Below, piece after piece: positions 1 through 5,821 of a stretch of DNA of 6,548 nucleotides. Made by a program: the position numbers and the translations under genes. The DNA comes from Bacteroidales bacterium UBA1757. Lineage in GTDB: Bacteria > Bacteroidota > Bacteroidia > Bacteroidales > UBA1402. How positions within the stretch are numbered: the stretch's first letter is position 1; every line of letters starts with the position of its first letter. The notes beneath the pieces are model-generated. The model saw only the letters and a list, made by a program, of their open reading frames with translations. It made no database searches and was not told where the DNA came from. The stretch lies in NCBI GenBank assembly GCA_002315625.1, contig DCHH01000034.1, positions 1 through 6,548 on the forward strand. The letters run 5' to 3'.

Positions 1-44
1 CTAAAAATGATATAAAAGCGAGAAAATAGAAAGTTGAATGTGTT

Positions 45-986
45 ATGAAGTCGTTTTCTTATTTGACAGGTGTGTTGTCGGGGTGTAACCTGCTGGTGGT
101 GTTGGGGCCGACGGCTTGCGGAAAAACTCGGTATGCCGTGTCGGTTGCCGCTGAGATGAAGGAGCGCGGGGTGACGGCTGAAATAATCAGTGCCGATTCG
201 CGGCAGGTTTATCGCGGGATGGACATCGGGACTGGGAAGGACATGGAGGAATACACCTTGCCCGGTGGCTATCAGGTGCCTTGCCATCTGGTTGATATTT
301 GCGAGGCTGGTTCCAAGTATAATGTCTATGAGTACCAGAGAGATTTCGTTCGGGTGTTCAATGAAATCCGTTTGCGGGGAAACTTTCCGATACTTTGCGG
401 GGGGACAGGACTGTATATTGAGGCTGTGCTCAAGGGGTATCCTCTGGTCAGCGTGCCTGAGAATCCTGCATTGAGGGCCTCGCTGGAACAGAAATCGTTG
501 CCCGAGCTTACCGCCATCCTTGAGGATTTTAAGCACCGGCATGATGATGAATTGCATAATCATACAGATACTGACACCGTCAAGCGGGCTGTCCGGGCTA
601 TTGAAATTGAAGCCTATTACGAGGAACATGCAGGGGAACTGGAGCTTGCCGTAAAGGATTATCCTGTCATCATACCTTATATTATAGGGCTCGATGTGGA
701 TCGCGAGATCCGGCGGCAGCGGATTACTGTCCGGTTGCATCAGCGGCTGGAGCATGGTATGGTCGAAGAGGTTCAGCGGCTGCTCAACAATGGTGTCGCG
801 CCGGAGGACCTGACCTATTATGGATTGGAATACAAGTATTTGACGCTGTATCTGACAGGTCGGCTGCAATATGAGGAAATGGTTTCCGGACTTGAAACGG
901 CCATCCACCAGTTTGCCAAACGGCAGATGACCTGGTTCCGTGGCATGGAAAAGCGCGGAACGGAAATTCATTGGATAAAGTTATGA
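45..986 (+). CDS. miaA: tRNA dimethylallyltransferase (MiaA), divergent Bacteroidales paralogue type
   Basis: Transfers a dimethylallyl group from DMAPP to N6 of adenosine 37, next to the anticodon of tRNAs reading U-initial codons; a cytoplasmic enzyme. The 313-residue product has the family motifs in order: P-loop GPTACGKT (21-28), DSRQVYRGMDIG (51-62, whose first Asp corresponds to the catalytic base), CGGTGLYIEAVLKG (118-131), KRAVRAIEI (180-188), and the C-terminal AKRQMTWFRG (291-300). Length is normal for the family. It departs from textbook MiaA: GTGKD replaces GTAKP after the DS motif, and YNVYEYQRDF (92-101) replaces the usual YSAADF-like segment. Bacteroides species carry two MiaA paralogues, and this looks like the less canonical one (from memory). 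The ATG is the first possible start, because an in-frame TAG lies at 27-29. About 13 extra residues precede the P-loop compared with usual. The stop overlaps rlmH by ATGA. Confidence 0.93.
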   Translation: MKSFSYLTGVLSGCNLLVVLGPTACGKTRYAVSVAAEMKERGVTAEIISADSRQVYRGMDIGTGKDMEEYTLPGGYQVPCHLVDICEAGSKYNVYEYQRDFVRVFNEIRLRGNFPILCGGTGLYIEAVLKGYPLVSVPENPALRASLEQKSLPELTAILEDFKHRHDDELHNHTDTDTVKRAVRAIEIEAYYEEHAGELELAVKDYPVIIPYIIGLDVDREIRRQRITVRLHQRLEHGMVEEVQRLLNNGVAPEDLTYYGLEYKYLTLYLTGRLQYEEMVSGLETAIHQFAKRQMTWFRGMEKRGTEIHWIKL

Positions 987-1456
987 AGGTCATCTTGTTA
1001 CAGGTCGGAAAGACTACCGAAAGCTATGCCGAAAAGGCCATCAGCGTCTATGTCGAGCGGCTGAAGCACTACCTCTCGTTTCAGATTGAAACTGTTCCAG
1101 AGGTCAAGGCGGTGAAATCACTGACCGAAGCGCAGGTGAAAGGGCGTGAGGCCGAGGCCATTCTGCAATGGGTGAAACCCGAAAACCTTGTGGTACTGTT
1201 GGACGAACGTGGCGCAGAGCGAACTTCGGAAGAGTTTGCCGCGTGGATGCAGAAGAAAATGGCATCGGGGGTGAAGAATCTTGTCTTTGTAATAGGCGGC
1301 CCCTACGGCTTCTCATCGAAGGTATATGACGCTGTTTCAGAGCGGATTTCCTTGTCCAAGATGACCTTCTCCCACCAGATGGTACGCGTCTTTTTCATCG
1401 AACAATTGTATAGGGCTATGACCATCCTTAATCATGAACCCTACCACCACTCCTGA
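983..1456 (+). CDS. rlmH: 23S rRNA (pseudouridine1915-N3)-methyltransferase RlmH
   Basis: SPOUT-class methyltransferase that uses S-adenosylmethionine to methylate N3 of pseudouridine 1915 in helix 69 of 23S rRNA, late in ribosome assembly; it acts as a homodimer. The product from the ATG at 983 is 157 residues, the usual family length. It shows the knotted SAM-binding core: VLLDERG (71-77), VFVIGGPYGFS (101-111), LSKMTFSHQMVR (124-135), and the invariant C-terminal PYHH (153-156). An in-frame TTG at 971 would add four residues but gives a worse N-terminus, since family members begin with MK followed by a hydrophobic strand. The ATG forms an ATGA overlap with the miaA stop, so the two are probably cotranslated. 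The stop lies one base before a perfect hairpin. Confidence 0.95.
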   Translation: MKVILLQVGKTTESYAEKAISVYVERLKHYLSFQIETVPEVKAVKSLTEAQVKGREAEAILQWVKPENLVVLLDERGAERTSEEFAAWMQKKMASGVKNLVFVIGGPYGFSSKVYDAVSERISLSKMTFSHQMVRVFFIEQLYRAMTILNHEPYHHS

Positions 1457-1457
1457 C

Positions 1458-1494
1458 TTCGTATTTTTCGCGAATGATACGCGAAAAATACGAA
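1458..1494. repeat. Perfect 15-bp hairpin, repeat copy A, directly after rlmH
   Basis: The left arm TTCGTATTTTTCGCG (1458-1472) is the exact reverse complement of the right arm CGCGAAAAATACGAA (1480-1494), with a 7-base loop AATGATA. Positions 1469-1494 recur identically at 1544-1569. The position one base after the rlmH stop suggests a 3'-end structure that could end or stabilise the miaA-rlmH transcript. The tract after it is only CTTTTG, and the GC pairs sit next to the loop rather than at the base, so it is not a textbook intrinsic terminator. Alternatives are a dispersed palindromic intergenic repeat or a protein-binding site. Confidence 0.85.
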
Positions 1495-1532
1495 CTTTTG
1501 CAGAAACGGGGTTGTGGGGGAGTAGAGCGGGG

Positions 1533-1570
1533 ATTCGTAACTACGCGAATGATACGCGAAAAATACGAAT
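1533..1570. repeat. Imperfect hairpin, repeat copy B, upstream of the ilv promoter
   Basis: ATTCGTA (1533-1539) pairs with TACGAAT (1564-1570), and CGCG (1544-1547) with CGCG (1555-1558). They enclose the same AATGATA loop (1548-1554) as copy A. Between the stems, ACTA opposes AAAAA as an internal loop. The right part (1544-1569) is identical to 1469-1494 over 26 bases, at an offset of exactly 75 bp. The left arm has diverged from copy A. No T-run follows, so it is unlikely to be a terminator. Confidence 0.8.
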
Positions 1571-1595
1571 AACGGATATGCCCCATGCATACTGG

Positions 1596-1626
1596 TTTGT
1601 ATATTCAGTGATTATTCGTAACTTTG
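1596..1626 (+). promoter_or_regulatory. Bacteroidota-type promoter for the ilvDBN(C) operon
   Basis: TTTG (1596-1599) is followed after 19 bp by TAACTTTG (1619-1626). This is an exact match to the -33 TTTG and -7 TAnnTTTG consensus recognised by the Bacteroidota primary sigma factor. The predicted transcript start is near 1628-1634, giving a 5' leader of only about 30-36 bases before the ilvD ATG. A leader that short leaves no room for a classical attenuator or riboswitch downstream of this promoter. The -7 box lies within ATTCGTAACT (1614-1623), a 10-base repeat of 1533-1542 in copy B. Confidence 0.72.
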
Positions 1627-1663
1627 CGGCGTTTGTTTTCACCTTATTAGTTGAGATTCGGAT

Positions 1664-3493
1664 ATGAAACATACATTACGGAGTGCGGTTTGTACAGAAG
1701 GACGGCGGATGGCGGCTGCCCGCGCATTGTGGGTTGCAAATGGCATGAAAAAGGAACAGTTCGGAAAGCCGGTTATTGCCGTGGTGAATTCCTTTACACA
1801 GTTTGTCCCCGGACATGTGCATCTGCATGAGATAGGTCAGGAGGTGAAGGCCGAGATTGAACGGCTTGGCTGTTTTGCTGCTGAATTCAATACGATAGCC
1901 ATTGACGACGGCATTGCTATGGGGCACGATGGAATGCTCTATTCGCTTCCTTCTCGTGACATCATTGCCGACAGCGTCGAATACATGGTAAATGCCCACA
2001 AGGCTGATGCCATGATTTGCATAAGCAACTGCGACAAGATTACCCCTGGTATGCTTATGGCGGCCATGCGGCTGAATATTCCGGCGGTCTTTGTGAGCGG
2101 CGGACCGATGGAGGCCGGTGAGCTCAATGGGGAGCATCTCGACTTGATTGACGCCATGATTCAGGCCGGCGACCAGACCCTTTCCGATGAGCACATTGCT
2201 CGTGTGGAGGCTGCGGCCTGCCCCGGATGTGGCTGCTGCTCGGGCATGTTCACGGCCAATTCCATGAACTGTCTGACCGAGGCTCTCGGCATGTCGCTTC
2301 CCGGCAACGGTACCATTCTGGCCGACCATAAGAACCGCCGTGAACTCTTCCTGAAGGCTGCCCGCCAGATTGTCCGTAATGCAAAGGCTTACTATGAGGA
2401 CGGTGACGAGTCGGTGCTGCCGCTCAGCATTGCCACAAAGCCTGCCTTCCTCAATGCCATGACGCTTGACATAGCCATGGGAGGCTCGACCAATACGGTT
2501 CTGCACCTGCTGGCGGTGGCTCAGGAAGCCGGTGTCGATTTCACCATGGATGATATTGACCGTCTGTCGCGTCAGGTGCCGTGTATCTGCAAGGTGGCCC
2601 CGAATACAAAACTCTATCATCTTCAGGATGTTAACCGAGCGGGCGGTATCCTGTCAATCCTGAACGAACTTGATAAGGGCGGTCTGATTAACTCAAGCGT
2701 ACAGCGTGCTGACGGACTGACCCTGAAGCAGGCGATGGAGCAATATGCACTGACTTCACCGGCGTGTACCGAAGAGGCAAAAAAGATATTCCTTTCTGCC
2801 CCTTCACACCGTTTCAATATGGTGCTCGGTTCTCAGGATAATGTGTTTGAGGGCCATGATACCGACCGTGCAGCTGGCTGTATCCGCGATTTGGGCCATG
2901 CCTACACTAAAGACGGCGGACTGGCCGTGCTGAAAGGAAATATAGCTGTTGACGGCTGTGTGGTCAAGACTGCCGGTGTTGATGAGTCAATCTGGCATTT
3001 CGAAGGGCCGGCCAAGGTCTATCATTCCCAGGAGGCGGCCTGTGACGGCATCCTTGGAGGAGAAATCCAGAAGGGTGACGTGGTGGTCATAGTCTATGAA
3101 GGGCCAAAAGGCGGTCCTGGCATGCAGGAGATGCTTTATCCCACCTCTTATATAAAGTCACGCCATTTGGGCAAGGAGTGCGCCCTCATAACCGACGGCC
3201 GTTTCTCGGGAGGTACTTCGGGACTCTCCATCGGTCATGTCTCGCCGGAAGCTGCTTCGGGCGGTGCAATAGGCCTGGTGCGCGACGGCGACATCATAGA
3301 AATCGATATTCCGTCACGGAACATTTGCGTACATCTTTCCGACGTAGAGTTGGAAAAACGTCGCCAGGAGGAATTAAATAAGGGTAAGCTGGCCTTCCAG
3401 CCCGTTCGTGACCGTAAGGTTTCGAAATCGTTGAAGGCATACGCCCAGTCGGTCAGTTCGGCCGACAAGGGAGCAGTGAGAATAATTGAGTGA
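1664..3493 (+). CDS. ilvD: Dihydroxy-acid dehydratase (IlvD)
   Basis: Iron-sulfur enzyme dehydrating 2,3-dihydroxyisovalerate and 2,3-dihydroxy-3-methylvalerate to the keto acids of valine/leucine and isoleucine. The 609-residue product is full length and close to E. coli IlvD throughout. Visible motifs: VNSFTQFVPGHVHL (41-54), DDGIAMGH (81-88), CISNCDKITPGM (119-130, with cluster Cys123, metal-binding Asp124 and the usually carbamylated Lys125), CPGCGCCSGMFTANSMNCL (186-204, cluster Cys192), AMGGSTNTVLHL (271-282), EGPKGGPGMQEMLYPTS (479-495) and TDGRFSGGTSGLSIGH (510-525). The Cys found near residue 50 in plant-type [2Fe-2S] enzymes is absent (QFVPGH here), so it belongs to the oxygen-sensitive E. 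coli class, which fits an anaerobe (inference). First gene after the promoter at 1596-1626. Its stop overlaps or abuts the ilvB start. The start matches family N-termini (MKHTLRS then GRRMAAARALW). Confidence 0.97.
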   Translation: MKHTLRSAVCTEGRRMAAARALWVANGMKKEQFGKPVIAVVNSFTQFVPGHVHLHEIGQEVKAEIERLGCFAAEFNTIAIDDGIAMGHDGMLYSLPSRDIIADSVEYMVNAHKADAMICISNCDKITPGMLMAAMRLNIPAVFVSGGPMEAGELNGEHLDLIDAMIQAGDQTLSDEHIARVEAAACPGCGCCSGMFTANSMNCLTEALGMSLPGNGTILADHKNRRELFLKAARQIVRNAKAYYEDGDESVLPLSIATKPAFLNAMTLDIAMGGSTNTVLHLLAVAQEAGVDFTMDDIDRLSRQVPCICKVAPNTKLYHLQDVNRAGGILSILNELDKGGLINSSVQRADGLTLKQAMEQYALTSPACTEEAKKIFLSAPSHRFNMVLGSQDNVFEGHDTDRAAGCIRDLGHAYTKDGGLAVLKGNIAVDGCVVKTAGVDESIWHFEGPAKVYHSQEAACDGILGGEIQKGDVVVIVYEGPKGGPGMQEMLYPTSYIKSRHLGKECALITDGRFSGGTSGLSIGHVSPEAASGGAIGLVRDGDIIEIDIPSRNICVHLSDVELEKRRQEELNKGKLAFQPVRDRKVSKSLKAYAQSVSSADKGAVRIIE

Positions 3494-3495
3494 AC

Positions 3496-5190
3496 ATGGA
3501 AGAGCTGATTACAGGAGCTGAGGCTATGGCCCGTGCCTTGAAGGCTGAGGCCGTCGATACGGTGTTCGGCTACCCAGGCGGGTATATCATGGCCGTTTTC
3601 GACGCTTTGTTTGCCTATAAAGAGGAAGTTACGACCATCCTGACCCGCCACGAACAGGGGGCAGTGCATGCGGCGCAAGGTTATGCCCGTGCATCCGGCA
3701 AGGTCGGTGTGGTGCTTGTTACATCAGGTCCTGGAGCCTCCAATATCGTTACGGGAGCGGCCGATGCAATGCTGGATTCAACTCCGCTGGTCATAATTGC
3801 AGGGCAGTCGGGAGTCGATAAACTCGGCTCGGACAGTTTCCAGGAGACGGACCTGATAGGTATCACACAACCTGTCACCAAGTGGAATTACCAGATACGG
3901 ACGGCAGCGGAGATTCCGTGGGCTATTGCAAGGGCATTCTACATAGCCCGTGAAGGACGTCCCGGGCCGGTGGTGCTCGACTGCTCAAAGGATGCACAGG
4001 CTGAAAAAGTGGATTTCCATTATGAAAAATGCACTTTTATCCGCAGTTATCAGCCGTATCCATCCATTAATGAAACGAAAATAGCTCAAGCCGCTGAATG
4101 GATAAATTCTGCTGAGCGCCCGCTGGCCATTGTGGGGCAGGGGGTTCAGTTGGGACATGCTCAGGAGGAACTTCTGCAATTTATTGAAAAGTCGGGAATC
4201 CCCGTTGCAACGACCCTGATGGGGCGCAGCGTACTCCCGGCCAGCCATCCGCTGAACATGGGAATGGTGGGAATGCACGGAAATGTTGCTCCCAACCGCA
4301 AGACAAACGAGTGCGACCTGCTTATTGCGGTGGGGATGCGTTTTGCCGACCGTGTGACGGGTGACGAAAAATCCTACGCCCGTCAGGCCCGCATCATCCA
4401 TCTGGACATTGACCCGTCGGAACTCAATAAAAACATACATGCAGACCTGGCTATTGCCGGCAATGTAAAGTATTCTCTGCCTGCTATTACGGCTCTTCTG
4501 GAACCTTCCAGTCACACACAGTGGGTGGAAAGTTTCCGTCCGCTGCAGCAATTGGAGGAGGAGCATGTCATATCGAAAGACCTTCATCCTCAGGGAGATG
4601 CGATGACCATGCAGGAAGTGGTGCGGCTTCTGTCTGAACTCTCCGGCAAGAATGTGGTCTGTGTAAGCGATGTGGGCCAGAACGAGATGGCCACGGCCCG
4701 CTATTTCCAGGCTTCGCCCTCACGGCTTTATGTCGCTTCTGGCGGACTTGGTACCATGGGATTCTGCCTTCCTGCCGCCATCGGAGCGGCCTTGGGAAGC
4801 CCGAAGGCTGAGATTTACTCGGTCTGCGGCGACGGCGGATTTCAGATGACCGAACAGGAACTGGGCACCATTATGCAGTACAATCTGCCAGTGAAAATCC
4901 TGCTCCTGAACAATAATTATTTGGGTATGGTGCGTCAGCTGCAGGAGATTTTCCTTGAAGGAAGATATGCCTCTACACGTATGCAGAACCCCGATTTTGT
5001 CATGCTGACCTCTGCGTATGGCATTCCTGCAAGAAGGGTTGACCGTCGCGAGGAGCTGCAAGCCGCAATGAAAGAGTGGATTGCCGCCGAAGGACCGTCT
5101 CTCCTGGAGGTTCAGGTCGAGGAAAAGGGACTCGTCTTTCCGATGATACCTTCCGGCCATCCCATTTCTGACATGATTTTGGAGAAATAA
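3496..5190 (+). CDS. ilvB: Acetohydroxyacid (acetolactate) synthase large catalytic subunit
   Basis: ThDP-dependent enzyme condensing pyruvate with pyruvate or 2-ketobutyrate; the committed step of branched-chain amino acid synthesis. From the ATG at 3496 it is 564 residues: pyrimidine-binding domain about 3-170 (GYPGG at 25-29; RHEQGA with catalytic Glu53), central domain about 190-330 (MGMVGMHGN, RFADRVTG), and ThDP-pyrophosphate domain about 370-540 (GDGG 445-448, NNNYLGMV 472-479). It ends PMIPSGHPISDMILEK. A GTG at 3490 would add two residues and give a GTGA overlap with ilvD; ATG is preferred because relatives begin ME.LITGAEA. The active-site channel is unusual: Tyr30 sits where Ala is normal after YPGG, and Leu482 where the near-invariant Trp lies (VRQLQ instead of VRQWQ). 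The latter should weaken preference for 2-ketobutyrate (inference from E. coli AHAS II Trp464). The small subunit follows after 2 bp. Confidence 0.96.
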   Translation: MEELITGAEAMARALKAEAVDTVFGYPGGYIMAVFDALFAYKEEVTTILTRHEQGAVHAAQGYARASGKVGVVLVTSGPGASNIVTGAADAMLDSTPLVIIAGQSGVDKLGSDSFQETDLIGITQPVTKWNYQIRTAAEIPWAIARAFYIAREGRPGPVVLDCSKDAQAEKVDFHYEKCTFIRSYQPYPSINETKIAQAAEWINSAERPLAIVGQGVQLGHAQEELLQFIEKSGIPVATTLMGRSVLPASHPLNMGMVGMHGNVAPNRKTNECDLLIAVGMRFADRVTGDEKSYARQARIIHLDIDPSELNKNIHADLAIAGNVKYSLPAITALLEPSSHTQWVESFRPLQQLEEEHVISKDLHPQGDAMTMQEVVRLLSELSGKNVVCVSDVGQNEMATARYFQASPSRLYVASGGLGTMGFCLPAAIGAALGSPKAEIYSVCGDGGFQMTEQELGTIMQYNLPVKILLLNNNYLGMVRQLQEIFLEGRYASTRMQNPDFVMLTSAYGIPARRVDRREELQAAMKEWIAAEGPSLLEVQVEEKGLVFPMIPSGHPISDMILEK

Positions 5191-5192
5191 CT

Positions 5193-5747
5193 ATGGATAC
5201 AGAAAAGACGCTATACACCGTAACGGTCTATTCCGAGAACCAGGTCGGTCTGTTGAATCAGGTGACTATTGTCTTCACCCGCCGGCAGGTCAACATCGAG
5301 AGCCTTACCGTGTCGCGTTCGGCCATCCCCGGGGTTCATAAGTTTACCATCACGGCATACGCCGACGAGGATACAATCCGCAAGGTGGTCAACCAGATTG
5401 AGAAGCGCGTGGATGTGCTTAAGGCATGGTACTATACCGACGATGAGATAATCTTCCAGGAGGTAGCACTATATAAGGTGCCGACTGACAGCCTGTTGGA
5501 TACCAGTACGATAGAGGAAATGGTGCGCCGTTTCAATGCTCGTATTCTGGAAGTGAACAGGACATATACCGTTATAGAGATGTCGGGCCATCAGGACGAA
5601 ATCCAGGCATTGTATGAAAACCTGGAACCCACGGGAATCCTGCAGTTTGTCCGTTCTGGACGTATAGCCATCACCAAATCAACGGTAGAGCGGCTAAGTG
5701 ATTTTCTGGCTGAAATGGAGAGAAGAAAAATTTGTATTTCAAGATAA
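5193..5747 (+). CDS. ilvN: Acetohydroxyacid synthase small regulatory subunit
   Basis: ACT-domain regulatory subunit that activates the large subunit and mediates feedback inhibition by valine. The 184-residue product has an N-terminal ACT domain (about 7-80) with YTVTVYSENQVGLLNQV and FTRRQVNIESLTVSR, and a C-terminal ACT-like domain (about 84-160) ending LQFVRSGRIAITKS. By alignment to E. coli IlvH, the valine-contacting Asn11, Gly14 and Asn29 correspond to Asn16, Gly19 and Asn34 here, all retained, so valine sensitivity is expected. It starts 2 bp after the ilvB stop. A weak GGAG (5181-5184), which is also coding sequence, lies 8 bases upstream of the ATG. The C-terminal tail (about 165-184) is basic and slightly longer than in E. 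coli IlvH, as is usual in Bacteroidales. Confidence 0.94.
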   Translation: MDTEKTLYTVTVYSENQVGLLNQVTIVFTRRQVNIESLTVSRSAIPGVHKFTITAYADEDTIRKVVNQIEKRVDVLKAWYYTDDEIIFQEVALYKVPTDSLLDTSTIEEMVRRFNARILEVNRTYTVIEMSGHQDEIQALYENLEPTGILQFVRSGRIAITKSTVERLSDFLAEMERRKICISR

Positions 5748-5762
5748 GTTACACTAATTTTC
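5731..5762 (+). promoter_or_regulatory. Candidate internal promoter for ilvC
   Basis: TTTG (5731-5734, inside the last ilvN codons) is followed after 20 bp by TAATTTTC (5755-5762), one base off the Bacteroidota -7 consensus TAnnTTTG. A transcript from here would start near 5765-5768 and begin with the stem-loop at 5767-5796, giving a leader of about 55 bases. The mismatched final base and the AT-rich context make a chance match possible. ilvC is probably also reached by read-through from ilvN. Confidence 0.42.
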
Positions 5763-5766
5763 GCCC

Positions 5767-5796
5767 CCAAACCGGTTGCCTTAGCTTACCGGTTGG
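5767..5796 (+). promoter_or_regulatory. Stem-loop in the ilvN-ilvC gap
   Basis: AACCGGT (5770-5776) pairs with ACCGGTT (5788-5794) across an 11-base loop. The stem extends by CC/GG (5767-5768 with 5795-5796) around one bulged A at 5769. No T-run follows, so it is not a standard terminator. Possible roles are a 5' stabilising structure on an ilvC transcript, an mRNA processing or stability element inside the operon, or an operator, since AACCGGTT is itself a palindrome. Confidence 0.55.
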
Positions 5797-5807
5797 AATG
5801 ACGAACC

Positions 5808-5821
5808 ATAAAAACAAACAA
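5808..5821 (+). promoter_or_regulatory. A-rich translation initiation region of ilvC
   Basis: ATAAAAACAAACAA directly precedes the ilvC ATG and there is no Shine-Dalgarno sequence. Unstructured A-rich tracts just upstream of the start are typical of well-expressed Bacteroidota genes. It supports the ATG at 5822 over the in-frame ATG at 5831, three codons later. Confidence 0.5.

Noticed and set aside
971..1456. TTG start for rlmH at 971
   Set aside because: The ATG at 983 gives the family-standard 157 residues beginning MKVILL and the common ATGA overlap with miaA.
1458..1500. Intrinsic terminator after rlmH
   Set aside because: The hairpin is strong, but only four T's follow after a C, and the stem base is AT-rich. 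It may still slow or end transcription, so it is listed as a repeat hairpin rather than as a terminator.
1489..1500. Second promoter -7 box at TACGAACTTTTG
   Set aside because: Two bases upstream of TTTG the sequence is not TA (it reads AC then TT), and there is no TTTG at 19-21 bp upstream.
1469..1569. Two-repeat CRISPR-like array (26-bp repeats, 49-bp gap)
   Set aside because: Only two copies, a gap longer than typical spacers, each repeat part of a larger palindrome, and no cas genes.
1434..1667. 77-codon + strand frame bridging the rlmH end and the ilvD start, containing ANDTRKIR twice
   Set aside because: The repeated peptide is just the 26-bp DNA repeat read in the same frame (75-bp offset is a multiple of 3). 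The frame covers hairpins and a consensus promoter and resembles no protein I know. Only its last 29 codons are kept, as a low-weight leader-peptide idea.
1676..2620. 314-codon open frame antisense to ilvD
   Set aside because: It lies wholly opposite a strongly conserved gene, has no recognisable domain, and its composition (His/Arg/Gly-rich) is what antisense to this codon usage produces.
3985..4587. 200-codon open frame antisense to ilvB
   Set aside because: Shadow of ilvB with no family motif and no promoter or start context.
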